A DNA stretch of 64,000 bases from Eriocheir sinensis. Taxonomy: Eukaryota; Arthropoda; Malacostraca; Decapoda; Varunidae. A model generated the notes under the pieces. It was given only the letters and a program-made list of their open reading frames with translations, ran no database searches and was not told the DNA's origin. This document shows positions 11,491 to 23,320 of this stretch, piece after piece. The stretch is from positions 10,384,657-10,448,656 of the forward strand of contig NC_066567.1 of the NCBI RefSeq assembly GCF_024679095.1, read 5' to 3'. The first letter of the stretch is position 1, and each line of letters begins with the position of its first letter. A program made the translations under genes and the position numbers.

Positions 11491-11620
11491 CTGTATTTCA
11501 ACCGGCCTACGACTGAATGCTTTCAAGGGGCCTTCCCTTCATTACTACTTCCTTCTGGCTGTGACATAAGGGGAGGTTGTAAAATCTCAAATCCCATGTT
11601 AAATTCTTTATGTTCTAAGC

Positions 11621-11931
11621 CAGTGGTTCTTAACCTGGGTTCGACCGAACCCCAGCGGTTCGGCGAGCCAGTCTCAGGGGTTCGGCGAAGACCCTCCCGA
11701 AAAACATTGCAATTTTGCAATTGAATTCTAAGCAAATTTTCTTTCAGATTTTTATGAATTAAAATGGAATCTATTCTTTGTATTATCCAAAATTATTATA
11801 CTCTTGAACTTTGAAGCATTTTTTCTTCCACTTGCATGTTGTTGTTGTTTTTTCTACATACTTGAGGTGTTCGGCTACTGTGCAGAGGTTTTCGTTAGGG
11901 TTCGGCGCCTCCGAAAAGGTTAAGACCACTG
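11621..11931. mobile_element. hAT-type MITE
   Basis: The termini CAGTGGTTCTTAACCT and AGGTTAAGACCACTG are inverted repeats. They are flanked by TTCTAAGC (11613-11620) and TTCTACGC (11932-11939), an 8-bp duplication with one mismatch. An 8-bp TSD and CAGTGG ends fit hAT. It is 311 bp, non-coding, and lies in the intron between the ankyrin exon and the duplicated exons. Confidence 0.85.
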
Positions 11932-11939
11932 TTCTACGC

Positions 11940-12686
11940 GTATCTCCTCCCTTACTTACAGGCCGATTTCTTTCATTCAAAAAGCATTTTAATCCGGAAG
12001 GATGGGAGATTAACGTTTGCTATAGGTAAGTTTTCTACAATAATAAAAAATATTTTCCTAAAGTTCGATGAAATAATGAAAAAAATTGACAAATATTTTT
12101 CAAAAATCAAAATCAACTTCAAACAATAGTTCCGATAGCAAACCCTATTCCTTTCACATGCTTTCATAAGCTGCAGAAGGAGATATGTGTATAACAAAAA
12201 GTGCAATGGAGGAGATATTTTTCAAAGTACAAAATCATGGTTTTGAGATATCAAGCGATGAAGTTTATTTATTTATTTATTTATTTATTTTTATTTATTT
12301 ATTTTTTTTTTTTTTACCTATTCCAACTAGGGACCTGATATCCACAGGATACATACATCAGGCTATTAAGAAAAAGGCAGACATGGTTTCATTAACTTAC
12401 TCTCATTTAGAGTCCCTTGATGGAGAGAGTCCCGACAACCTAAGATTTGGACGCCATTATTGGCCCTGTTTTCGCCGCGCTTTTCAAACGCTAGCACACG
12501 CTCTCTTTTTGCATTTCTGTTTCACAGCCATACGGGTCGTCCGATGAAACTGAGCACACTTATGTCAAACCTGCACACCTTCCCCTAACAGCCAGCAGGG
12601 AGCCAGCAGCCAGCGAGCTCTGGGAAAATAAATAAGAGACAGTATGTCTCTACATCAACAGGTATCGCCAACCCATCATTACGCCC
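11940..12686. other. AT-rich intronic sequence
   Basis: Contains a TTTA/T-rich tract near 12262-12315 and no recognisable gene. It is probably intronic sequence of the minus-strand ankyrin gene. Confidence 0.4.
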
Positions 12687-13088
12687 TTATACTCTACCAT
12701 GGCATAATTTGGTCACCAGCTGTTGGAACGTGCCGTAAAGTGACAGGAGATTATTATTAGCCTTACGATCAGCCACTGTCTCAGTATAGGCACTCAGTAA
12801 CTCGCGTACCCTGTGATATATGCGTGTCACGGCTGGCTGCTGACGACCTTGAGAGGCGGCAGCGCTCAGAGGGTACTGAGAGACTTCACACAAGTCTGGG
12901 TGCTTCTCTTTGAGTGTTGCTGCTTTGATGGATGGATTTAACAATACGTATCGCTGTAAAACATTATCGGCAGCAGATGGGGAAGTCTTTTTATTACCTA
13001 TATATCCCTTCATCGCCTGACCCTTGCCTGCAGGGAGGAACGCTGCCTCCTGTACGTCATGAGCCTTGATATACTTGTCATGGGCCAC
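12687..13088 (-). CDS. Unrecognised 133-aa ORF
   Basis: An uninterrupted 133-codon frame on the minus strand with balanced composition and no low-complexity bias, starting at ATG and ending near 12687. It contains a charged segment (LKEKHPDLCEVS) that could be part of a helix-turn-helix of transposase type, but I do not recognise the protein. No splice sites or transposon termini were identified around it. It lies inside the presumed intron of the ankyrin gene, so a transposon fragment is more likely than a host exon. Confidence 0.25.
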   Translation of the reverse strand: MAHDKYIKAHDVQEAAFLPAGKGQAMKGYIGNKKTSPSAADNVLQRYVLLNPSIKAATLKEKHPDLCEVSQYPLSAAASQGRQQPAVTRIYHRVRELLSAYTETVADRKANNNLLSLYGTFQQLVTKLCHGRV

Positions 13089-13255
13089 GTGGCTGACACA
13101 CTACCCAAGCTCCATCAACGCAAAGGCACGTTGCTTCCTTTCCGTTACCTGCTTGCAGAAAACTTTAGCATATGAAGAGAAAATTTGTTTAAACTAATTA
13201 TCTGGGGGTGAGGCCGTGAGGGGTGATTCCATTACTCGCCGGGCTGCTATCTTTC

Positions 13256-13258
<3 letters not shown>

Positions 13259-13314
<56 letters not shown>
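13259..13314. repeat. (AC)n microsatellite
   Basis: Pure AC run of about 56 bp. Confidence 0.97.
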
Positions 13315-13316
<2 letters not shown>

Positions 13317-13483
13317 AAGGATGTAGTTGTTGCAATGAATTTTGTGCGATTCCAAGGTATTGTGAAGATAAGTTATCAGTGAGTTCAATAACATTTAATT
13401 TAATTTAATTGAAACACTTATTGTTGATTGAAAAATAATACAGTAATCATTATAACAGTTGAACTTTTTTCACTTAAGTTTAT

Positions 13484-13783
13484 TTTAGATTTTCTCGATT
13501 AAGAAAGAAGATTAAATTTAACCTTTAACAGTCCATTTAAACTCGCGCCAGACATTTACTTTGACATTCACGGGGATTATTTCTAGATGGTATAAGAACC
13601 TTGGGGGGGTTTGGTCAAAATATTTATTTTTGTAAAACTGGGTTAAAAGCATTCTTATACCATCTAGAAATAATCCCCGAGCAATGTTTTCCTCGTAGCG
13701 CAAATTTTAAATGTCTGGCGCGAGTTTAAATGGACCGAGTTAAAGGTTAAATTTAATCTCTTTTCTTAATCGCAGAAAATCTA
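13484..13783. repeat. Foldback (hairpin) element
   Basis: The left arm (about 13484-13605) and right arm (about 13650-13783) are inverted copies. They share GATGGTATAAGAA, the ATTATTTCTAGATGG block, CGCGCCAGACATTTA and TAAATTTAACCTTTAA. A loop of about 45 bp separates them. It is non-coding and probably a MITE-like foldback element. Confidence 0.82.
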
Positions 13784-14220
13784 GAATCAGACTTACGTGA
13801 AAAGTTCAGGGAGTGTTGCTTGTACAAGTAGCTAGGGACCTATGACTAGATATTGTTGATAGGGTAAAGGAGATAGGAGTATTAAGAGGAAAGAGTAACA
13901 AAAAACACGATTTTACGCGAAGTTCGACGAACATAATAAAAGAAATACCATTATGCCTTTCTATATTTGAACTTTTCAGAATATTTTCCATAGGGCTTTA
14001 GGTATATCTAAAGACTATTCACAAACAAAATATGAAAGTGATTGGTTATGTATTAATGGTGCTGTGTAATTTTAAGTGTCGCCACACGTATACGTACATG
14101 TATACGTATAAGTATACATACAAGTATACATACATTGTTCTGGCTCGCACAAAATGTAGGCAACGTAGATGCCTACTTACCTGTAAAGTTTCATCCGAAT
14201 ACCCCAGATAGTTTAGTTAG

Positions 14221-15263
14221 ATGGCCTCAGGTGTCCCGTACCCCTTAAAAAGAAATGAAGGAGTGGAAAGGGTAAAGGAAAAAAAATGTAACCTTCGAAA
14301 AGGACAAAGAAATTGCAGAAATAATAAATATTTTTTTTCAGTAAGTGTTTATGGGAAAAAAAACGACTTTGACCGGGTTCTCGAATATTGCAATGAGGGG
14401 AAACTGAATCATGTAAAGGTTGATAAAGGAGAACTGATACAGCTGATGAAAACCTTAGATGGCTGGGCTGTATGGAATCTCGGGTCAAGTGCTAAAAGAG
14501 TGTAGAAATGAATTACTGGAGCCATTTTATGACATAATAACATCCTTTATACATACAGGAAAAGTGCTCTTAGAGTGGAAGAGAGCGAACAGTGTACCAA
14601 TGTATAAAAGTGGAGATAAAACTGAACCACTAAATTATAGACCAGTTTCTTTGACAAGTGTAATGTGCAAGATTTGTGAAAGTATAATAAAAAAATAATG
14701 GGTCGAACGTTTAGAAGAAGGAAAACATGATAAATGAAGGACAGTTTGGATTTACAAAAGAGAAATCGTGTCACTAACTTACTATGTTTCTACCCGAGAG
14801 CAATAGACATGGTGCAAGAGAATGAAGGATGGGCTGATTGTGTATATCTCGATTTGAAAAAAGCTTTTGACAAGGTTCCGCACAAAAGGTTAATCTGGAA
14901 ACTATAGCAGTGGGTAGGAATGGGCGGAATGGTTATCGAGTGGATGAAGGGTTACTTAACAGGAAGAGAAATGAGGACAGTGATTAGAGAGGAGAAATCA
15001 AATTCGAGGAGAGTAGAGAGTGGAGTTCCTCAAGGCTCAGTTCCAGCACCAATAATGTTCATAATATATAGAAAATGATATTGCCAAAAAGGTTATAAAA
15101 AAGTTATATGAACCTTTTTGTAGATGATGCAAAGTTAATAAGAAAAGTGAGGACGGAGGAAGATTGTGAGGAGCTGCAAAAAGACCAGGACAGAGTGTAT
15201 AGATGGAGCCAGTTATGGGGGATGGACTTTAATGCAAACAAGTGCCATGTTATAGAAATGGGG

Positions 15264-15301
<38 letters not shown>

Positions 15302-15980
15302 AAAACATACAGGATGGGAGAAGAAAACTTAAAGGTGGTACATGAAGAAAAAGATTTGGGAGTAACGATGCAAGACACACTATCCCCAGATAAGCACATA
15401 AACAAGCTGTTTCGAGAAACCTACAGGATGATTCAATATGTAAGGATATCATTCCATTTTATGAACAAAGAAATAATGAAGAAAATAATAACAACAATGA
15501 TAAGACCAAAGCTTGAATATGATGCATTTGTGTGGTCGCCTCAAAAAAAGAAGGATATCGGAAAGTTGGAAAAGATAGAGAATTGCAACTAAAATGGTCC
15601 CAGAACTCTCGAATATGACGTATGAAGACAGATTGAAGGAGATGGACTTGACGACTCTGGAACAAAGAAAGGAGAGAGGAGATCTGATTACGCTGTATAA
15701 GTTGGTAAATAAGTTTGATGAGGTGGATAGAGATGATCTCTTCTTAATTTCGAGAATGCAGGGGCTGAGAGGACATGGAAAGAAACTTATAAAGGAACCT
15801 GTTTGAGTGACTTAATTAAAAAAATATAGTTTTCCACATAGAAGCGTTAACACATGGAACAGCTTGCTGGAAGAGGTGGTGGAGGCGAACAGTGTCCAAC
15901 AAATTAAGGAAAGGCTGGATAAATGTAGATATGGAGACGGGGCTATTAGAGCTAGCTCGGACCCGGTAGACTACAAATAG
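14221..15980 (+). mobile_element. L2-type LINE copy 1, 5'-truncated
   Basis: Degenerate RT of the L2/CR1 kind. It includes a PVSLTSVMCKICESI block near 14640, DLKKAFDKVPHKRL near 14850, SGVPQGS near 15020, FVDDAKL near 15120 and a C-terminal region to about 15980. Frameshifts and stops break the frame, and a poly(A) run at 15271-15298 interrupts it. The 3' end reads GGTAAATACACACAC and passes directly into a microsatellite. A second copy follows at once. Confidence 0.83.
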
Positions 15981-16002
15981 GTAAATACACACACACACAC
16001 AC

Positions 16003-16092
<90 letters not shown>
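15981..16092. repeat. (AC)n then (AT)n microsatellite at the LINE 3' end
   Basis: A short AC run is followed by about 88 bp of (AT)n, starting at the GGTAAAT terminus of the LINE. Confidence 0.95.
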
Positions 16093-16094
<2 letters not shown>

Positions 16095-16099
16095 AAACC

Positions 16100-17818
16100 T
16101 TTTGGAAAATATCTATCCAAGAGACAGAATTCGAGGAGAGGGATGAGGAGAGAAGTGTCAAGAGAATGTAAAACATAAAAGTGGATGAAGAAGAGATACT
16201 GTTGCTACTGAAATCACTGGATGGTAAATATTAAATGAAACCTTTCAGAAAGTATTTACCCAAGAGACATAATTTGAGGGGAGAAGTGTCAAGAGAATGG
16301 AAAACATAAAAGTGGATAGAGAGGAGATACTGGGGCTGTTGAAATCATTGGATGGCAAGAAGGCAAAGGGTTCAGATGAAATATCAGGCCAAGTACTGAA
16401 AGAGTGCAGTGAACAGTTTATAGAACCAATTCAAGACATTATAAGTTGTTCAATCAAGGCCGGGGAGTCCTAATACAATGGAAAAGGGCACATGTGATCC
16501 CACTACATAAGAGTGAAAACAAACAAGAGCCTCTGAACTATAAACCGGTTTCCCTAACAACAAGTGTACTGTGCAAACTGTGTGAGAAGGTAATTAAAAG
16601 ACAGTGGGTGACCAATCTGGAAAGAGAGAAGATAATAAATGAAAGTCACTTTGGATTCAGAAAAGGTAACTAGTATCACAAATCTAATATATTTTTACTC
16701 AAGAGTAATAGATACAGTGCAGGAGAGAGGCGGACGGGCAGACTGCATATTTTTGAACCTAAAAAAGGCATTTGATAAAGTTCCACATAAAAGATTGCTG
16801 TGGAAACAGAGGAGGTTTGGGGAGAAAAATGACAGAATGGGTGAAAAATTACCTAGCAAACAGAGCAAAGAGAACCGTGTTGAAAGATGATACATTGGAT
16901 TGAAAAACGGTCTCAAATGAAGTGCCGCAGGGAAGCACCATTTTTTTTTTAATATACATAAATGATGTGCCGGAAAAATTAAAGATTTACATGTTTGCAG
17001 GTGACGCCAAACTGCTTAGAAAAATAAGGGATGATGAAGATTGTAATGAACTGCTGGAAGACTCAAATGAGGTACATGAATGGAGTAAAGAATAGGAAAT
17101 GGAGTTCAATGAAAAAAAGTGTCACACAATGAAAATGGGTATAGGGGTAAAAATAGACCAAGTGGAGTGTAACGGATGGGAGGGACAACCATCGACACAG
17201 TAAAGGAAGAAAAAGACTTTGGAATCATAATGGATACACTGGCACCCGAGAAACACATAAGCAAGATCTTCGGAGAAACACAGTCTGCTGCAAATATTGG
17301 TGGCATTTCACTACTTGGATGGGGACATGATGAAGAAAATAATAACAACCCTGATCAGACCAAGGCTAGAGCATGTGGCAGTTGTCTGGGCACCACACAA
17401 GAAAAAGGACGTAAGGAAACTTTAAAGGATTCAAAGGACTGCGACTACGATGGTGCCAGAACTATCAAGCCTGCCATACGAGACAAGATTAGAGGAACTG
17501 GGCCTACCAACACTGGAAGGAAGAAGAGAAAGAGGAGACCTGATAGCGTTGTACAGGGACACAAGTGGAATGGTCATGTTGGATAGAAATGATTTGATGG
17601 AGATGGAAGGGAGGAGGCAACCAAGAAGACACAGCAAGAAATTGAGAAAGGGGACTTGTTTGAAAGACATAAAGAAGTACAGTTTTCCATACAGGAGTGT
17701 GGATACATGGAATGGACTTTGAAAAGACATTGTCGAGGCGGGCAGTGTCCATATAATGAAGGAAAAGCTGGACAAATATAGATTGGGAGACAGAACTGTT
17801 CGAGCTGCAAACAGGTAA
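16100..17818 (+). mobile_element. L2-type LINE copy 2, 5'-truncated
   Basis: The same family as 14221-15980. Its blocks include PVSLTTSVLCKLCEKVI near 16545, LNLKKAFDKVPHKRLL near 16755, VPQGST near 16920 and a C-terminal TLEGRRERGDLIALY block near 17510. Many frameshifts are present. It ends GGTAAATACACACAC, followed by (AC)n at 17820-17872. It lies in the intron just downstream, on the minus strand, of the exon at 17938. Confidence 0.83.

Positions 17819-17819
<1 letters not shown>

Positions 17820-17872
<53 letters not shown>
17820..17872. repeat. (AC)n microsatellite at the LINE 3' end
   Basis: Pure AC run of about 53 bp, continuous with the 3' terminus of the LINE copy at 16100-17818. 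Confidence 0.96.
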
Positions 17873-17874
<2 letters not shown>

Positions 17875-17937
17875 CGGCAACAGGGAGAGAGAGACAAACA
17901 AGCGGGAAGTAACGGTATCACTGAGGCGCGCACTAAC

Positions 17938-17991
17938 CTGTCTGCACCGCCACATACATCTGCCTATGGTGGTCCTCCTGCGCCGCGCGGC
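17938..17991 (-). CDS. Duplicated small exon, copy A
   Basis: A 54-bp exon candidate on the minus strand. A pyrimidine-rich tract ending TTCCTTCAG precedes it and G/GTTAGT follows. Entered with one base from the previous exon it reads GRAAQEDHHRQ, MYVAVQT and one leftover base. It is therefore phase 1 at both ends and can be spliced in or out without changing frame. Its duplicate at 18959-19015 shares the first codons (GRAAQ) and the splice sites but differs afterwards. The pair may be alternatives or used together. Downstream it fits the ankyrin exon at 11490. No known domain was recognised. Confidence 0.6.
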
Positions 17992-18242
17992 CTGAAGGAA
18001 AGCGCGAGGTGGGAGGGTTAAGAGGGGGGCTGTAGCAAGTCATCATTGTCATATCATCATTGCCATCGTCATCATCATCATCACCAGCCGTTACTAGTTC
18101 CCTGCAAGCCCAAACCCTTTCCCAGCGTCCTCCGCCTCCCCCTGTCTGGTGTTGGTGTCGGCGCTCCGACGAATGCTTTCTCTCTGCCTGGTCTCTGTTT
18201 GCCCTGACCTCCAGCATTTGTTGGGTGACACTCTATTACTTT

Positions 18243-18281
<39 letters not shown>

Positions 18282-18341
18282 ACGCTGATTTCTTGGGAAT
18301 TAACATTTCTCTATTTGGAGAGAGGGGAAGGGCATTATTAT

Positions 18342-18377
18342 TTATTATTATTATTATCATTATTATTATCATTATTA

Positions 18378-18452
<75 letters not shown>

Positions 18453-18500
18453 GCAGTAGTAGTAGTAATAGTAACAGTAGTAGTAGTAGGAAGAAGGGGG
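18342..18500. repeat. (ATT)n, AGT and AGG repeats
   Basis: About 110 bp of ATT/ATC triplets, followed by AGT and GGA triplet runs. It explains the poly-Ile, poly-Asn and poly-Leu pseudo-ORFs on both strands. Confidence 0.95.
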
Positions 18501-18835
18501 GGAGGAGGAGGAGGAGGAGGAGCATTTACTCTGTGATGTGTAGTTTCCGTAGACATTATAATTAAAACTCTTCCTCCTCCTCCTCCTCCTCCTGTTCACC
18601 CCTCTGGTGTCCAATCCTGCCTACGTGTCCTGACCACCACCATGTCCCAGTCTGTCACTTATTGTCCACCTGCTGTCCTGTCTCTCCGTGCCCCCTTGTC
18701 ACACCAACACCACACGATGCCGGAACACTCACACTGGCCTTAACCACACTCTGCCAGAAATGCTCTTCATATTATTGAAACAAGCAAAGCAAATGTCTGC
18801 CTACTCTGTATAAAACACACACACACACACAACAG

Positions 18836-18890
<55 letters not shown>

Positions 18891-18958
18891 GGGGTTGGGA
18901 GAAACAAGCGGGAAGGTAGCATAACACCGAGACGAGCACTGAGGCAAGGAGCACTAAC

Positions 18959-19015
18959 CCTCCTCCATCGCCAGCAGCTGTTCCTGCTGAACGCCGTCCA
19001 CCTGTGCTGCGCGGC
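18959..19015 (-). CDS. Duplicated small exon, copy B
   Basis: A 57-bp exon candidate on the minus strand with a strong acceptor (CGTTTTCTTTTAG) and a GG/GTTAGT donor. With one base from the ATG exon it reads GRAAQVDGVQQEQ and LLAMEE with one base left, so it is phase 1 at both ends, like copy A. The surrounding introns are near-duplicates of those around copy A, but the exon bodies have diverged to different peptides, one codon apart in length. It is the nearest downstream exon to the ATG exon at 19916. Confidence 0.6.
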
Positions 19016-19286
19016 CTAAAAGAAAACGGGAGGTGGGAGAGTTAGGAGGGGGGCTGTAGCAAATCATCATTATCATATCATCATTGCCATCGTCATCATC
19101 ATCAGCCGTTACTAGTTCCCTGCAAGCCCCAACCCTTTCCCAGCGTCCTCCGCCTCCCCCTGTCTGGTGTTGGTGTCGGCGCTCCGACGAATGCTTTTTC
19201 TCTCTGCTTGGTCTTCTGTCTGCCCGCTTTCTCTCTCTCTCTCTCTCTTTTACACGCTGATTTCTTGGGAATTAACATTACTCTGT

Positions 19287-19392
<106 letters not shown>

Positions 19393-19876
19393 GTGGGGGT
19401 ATTACCATTATTATTATTATTATTATTAGCAGTAGCAGTAGTAGTAGTAGTAGGTAGAATAGGAGGAGGAAGAGGAGGAGGAGGAGGAGCATTTATTCTA
19501 ACTGTGATGTGTAGTTACCGTAGACATTATTTTAAAAATGCTCTTCCTCCTCCTCTTCCTCCTCCTCCATCATTTCATCCCTCTGTTGTCCTCTCTCCTG
19601 TCTACTACTGTTCATCCTCCTCCTTCTCTTCATCCTGTTCACCCTTCTGTGTCTCCTCTCCTGCGTACGTGTCCTGACCATTGCCATGTCCCAGTCTGTC
19701 ACTTTTTGTCCATCTGCTGTCCTGTCTCTCCGTGCCCCCCAGTGTGTTTACACTACTACAGCTTGTCCCTTTGTCACACTAGCACCGCACGCTGTCGGAA
19801 CCCTCACCCTGGCCTTACCCACACTCTGCATGCCTTAAAATTTATTAAATTTACTAAAACAGCAAAACTAACTCAC

Positions 19877-19916
19877 CGTTCTCTTCCATGAAGCTGGGAT
19901 TGATATATTCGTCCAT
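19877..19916 (-). CDS. First coding exon of the minus-strand ankyrin gene
   Basis: An ATG in good context (CAAGATGG) at 19916 opens a 40-bp exon encoding MDEYINPSFMEEN plus one base. It ends at a consensus donor (AACG/GTGAGT). Its phase-1 end matches both duplicated exons at 18959 and 17938. The upstream sequence is GC-rich and could be 5' UTR. Downstream the chain 19916, 18959 and/or 17938, then 11490 stays in frame and gives an N-terminus of about 100 residues that leads into an ankyrin repeat. The chain is inferred from phase and splice-site match only. Confidence 0.6.
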
Positions 19917-20109
19917 CTTGTCCCCTCCCGCGCACACACTCGCTGCTCTCAAGTCAGTCAAGCTTCTGCGTGGCTGACTAACGCTGTCTGGCTCTGGTTT
20001 CCGGGCCTCGCAGCCTTATCAGCACTGTAAAGGTTGTGACAGTGGTGACCTATGCTGAGGGTGGAAGCCAAACAACTGGTAAGAGACACCAGGTTTAATA
20101 ACATAAACA

Positions 20110-20432
20110 ATTGTGGTACTCCTAGGGAGGACAGCAACGACGGCGGGAGGCAGCCGGAGCAGGACTGCAAGGTGATGTTGGCCTCCGATCCCTCCATATA
20201 AATGGAAGCAGACGGCTGGTACGGGTCGAACACACCACACGGGACGATGAAAGACAACTCGGTCCGCTTCCGGGTTGTAGTCAGGTGGAAGACGCCCTCT
20301 CGGTCTTGCAGGAGACGCAGGTAACGGCCGACGACGTAACAAGTCCACCGCCGTCAGGTCCCCGAGGTGCCCAGCCAGTCGGATCACCGGTGGAATCGTC
20401 CCTTCAGACAGGAGACGATAAGTGACTGCCAT
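20110..20432 (-). pseudogene. Coding-like segment, unassigned, with one frame change
   Basis: The minus strand has two successive protein-like stretches in different frames. The first (from 20432) contains GTIPPVIRLAGHLGDL. The second (about 20330-20115) contains VVGRYLRLLQ, RKRTELSFIVPCGVFDPYQP and EANITLQSC. Composition and absence of repeats suggest real coding ancestry. The frame change near 20330 could be a pseudogene lesion, a missed short intron or a base-call error. I do not recognise the family. It lies about 0.2-0.5 kb upstream of the ATG exon at 19916 on the same strand, so it could belong to the neighbouring gene's 3' end or an alternative 5' exon. Confidence 0.35.
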
Positions 20433-21240
20433 GGAAGAATACCAGCAGAGGAAAGTACTAGCACCATGCCTGCCAAGACACTGTATGAATACCCGGTACT
20501 TATGTTAGCACCACAAGAATACCAGCAGAGGAAAGCACTGTAGTCGGTTCATCAGAGTCTGAAGTGTGCATTATCTCGCAACCTTTTTTTTATTTTTTTT
20601 ATATATGACCAGCTACGCATTTGAAATAATCTGCCTTGTAAATATATACTATGCATTAGAGTGTCACTAATACTCCCCTTAATTTTCCCTCGAACGCACA
20701 CTATCTGACGAATGCTGGGACCGGCCCGCCAGTGCCCGACTATTCCGCCCGCCACCTTATTCTTTCCGGCTTAACAGTTATTATTATGAGCTTTTCTACA
20801 GGCTAAATCTGCGCTGAAGAATTCTGTATTGCTTATTTGAAGAAAATAAAAAAGGCCTTATGGAAATAGAGAATCATAAGTTACAAGTGATTAATTAGCC
20901 TACATTATCAGTATACATTCTGTTTTGATGCTCAGAGAAAGCTGGGGGGAGCAGGCGAGGGAAATGTGTCATCACCCACCTCGAGATGAGGGTGTGCTTG
21001 GGCAGGGGAGAATGAAAGGAGGGCTTTATATCACTTAATAAAACTTACACTACAAAGGAGTAGACACTTCCATATATTATTACTCCTATTCCTACAACTA
21101 CTACTATTATTATTATTATATTATATTCCTTCCCAGCGCCTTGTGGTGGCTGGGTCGAGGCGCAGGCGAGGGCTTCCCCGGACGCTGAGGAAGGATTCCG
21201 GCCATGGAGAGGCAGCCTCCAGGCTCCTCACCACTATTGT
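20433..21240. other. Unassigned sequence
   Basis: An AGAATACCAGCAGAGGAAAG motif is repeated near 20438 and 20517. No ORF, RNA gene or transposon end was recognised. Confidence 0.4.
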
Positions 21241-21250
21241 GTGTTTTGCC

Positions 21251-21760
21251 TAAAGTTAATATATTCATCTAGGACTTGTTTCTGCAGCCCTTCTCATTAT
21301 TTTCCTGTTTTTCTCTTCTCCTTTTCGTCAGTTTCTTCCTGCCACAGACATCAGGCAGTTCAGAGCTTGGAGAGGTTAATATATTCATCTAAGACGTGTT
21401 TCTGTATCTGTTCTCATTGTTTTTCCGTTTCCCTGATCTGAGAAACAAATTAATCAGACAATAACTTAGCAGGCTACCTCTACACGCAGTCTCTTAGCTA
21501 CGGTACTGTGATTATGGTGTTAGTTTGGTGGTGAAGAAGATTACATAACTGCAGTGTTGTGTGGGAGAGTGTCTTGATGTGGAAGGAGCTCGGAAAGATA
21601 TGAACAAGCAGCCTCGTGGCTCCTCACCAAAGGTCTCGCCTACAGTTACGTTCTTGTTTCTCTAACGACAAATTATGCTGCACAGTGACTCTCAGGGCCT
21701 TTTCCATTGGTATTTTCTTCACTAATGCTCCTATTTCCCAATGTATAATTACCTAATATT

Positions 21761-21823
<63 letters not shown>

Positions 21824-22393
21824 GTGTGCACTGGTGTAAACAATTAACGCACTGAATAAAAGGAACAATTAAGTTTGAAATAAATATATTGGGTCATAAT
21901 TTTCGTAGCTGTTTATTTGTTTTCAGGATTTACAATGTTAAGACACTTTTCAACAGAACATTTCATCTTTAGGCAACGGGTTTCTAGCATTTATTCTATC
22001 TATTTATTGTTTTTATTCATTTACCAAACTTGTCCATACTGCTTGTTCATATCTTTCCGAGCTCCTTCCATATCAAGACACTCTCCCACACAACATTGCA
22101 GTTATGTAATCTTCTTCACCACCAAACTAACACCATAATCACAGTACCGTAGCTAAGAGACTGCGTGTAGAGGTAGCCTGCTAAGTTATTGTCTGATGAA
22201 TTTGTTTCTCAGATCAGGGAAACGGAAAAACAATGAGAACAGATACAGAAACACGTCTTAGATGAATATATTAAACTCTCCAAGCTATGAACTGCCTGAT
22301 GTCTGTGGCAGGAAGAAACTGACGAAAAGGAGAAGAGAAAAACAGGAAAATAAAGAGAAGGGCTGTAGAAACAAGTCCTAGATGAATATATTA
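21251..22393. repeat. Long inverted repeat, arms of about 355 bp
   Basis: The left arm (about 21251-21608) and right arm (about 22040-22393) are nearly identical inverted copies with only a few mismatches. They enclose about 430 bp with a (TG)n run at 21766-21819. Matching landmarks are TGCTTGTTCATATCTTTCCG on the right, and its complement near 21600. The right arm continues with a partial direct duplication (about 22380-22447). No transposase or clear TSD was seen. A transcript through it would form a long hairpin. Confidence 0.88.
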
Positions 22394-22450
22394 AACTCTC
22401 CAAGCTATGAACTGCCTGATGTCTGTGGCAGGAAGAAATTGACGAAAACA

Positions 22451-23320
22451 AGAAGAGAAAAACATAAAGATAATGAGAAAAATCGTTAAAATCGTAAAAA
22501 ATCGGGAAACATTAGACGCTCCTAACATCAAATGTGGGGTACAAACTTGGCGGAGGGACTTTTTTTCCCGCCATAGGCGGTAGTGGGCTAAAGAGTAGCC
22601 TATCCGGTCATTTTGTTTTTATTTATTGATGATCCACGAGACATTCTAGAGTTAAATCAAAGTATGTGCTTATCTTTGTATGCATTCATACACACACTGG
22701 TAATATTTCTGTGGTGTCTGATTCACTTACTTGAGTGAAATTCTATTGTGATAAACAGTTGCAAATTCGTGTCACTAGTAAAAATGAAACTAGTAATGTA
22801 AGTTTTGCCTCCATGAAATATACACAAGTCGATATATATGAAAGCTCACGAAGTGACATCACCTGTTTTGCGCAGCAAGAATATGCTTATTTAAGATATC
22901 TGATACCCTCAAATGGCGTGGGCTGCTGCCTCGGGCCACATACTGTTGCCAGATTGTCGTACTCAGCCGCTTATATTTCCCGACTTCTTACCCCCAAACT
23001 GTTCTCTCATTTATAGTTATCGTTAAAAGAGTTAGATCCTAATGTTTCTTGGCAATAGTTAGGCGTCAGAAACCAGTAAATACTATGTTCTGAGTACAAT
23101 AATCTAGCAACTGTGGCCACAGTTGTCGTATAAAATATATACGTATTTTCATATTATTGTTCTGTTGTTTATTCAATGTTCTGTTCAAGAAAAAGAATAC
23201 TCATAATTTTAGTTAGTTTTTGGTTATAAGGATTCTTTACGAAATACAATTTATAACATTACCGCCTATAAGTTAGAAGCGTCCTGAATCCTGGATCGGC
23301 TATGGTGATTTTAGATGCGC
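22451..23320. other. AT-rich sequence, nothing recognised
   Basis: About 0.9 kb without convincing ORFs. A GC-richer patch at 22540-22610 (GGCGGAGGGAC, then CCCGCC) could be a degraded repeat. Confidence 0.4.

Noticed and set aside
18060..18565. Poly-Leu, poly-Ile and poly-Asn ORFs
   Set aside because: Translations of the (ATT)n/(AGT)n repeat, open on both strands.
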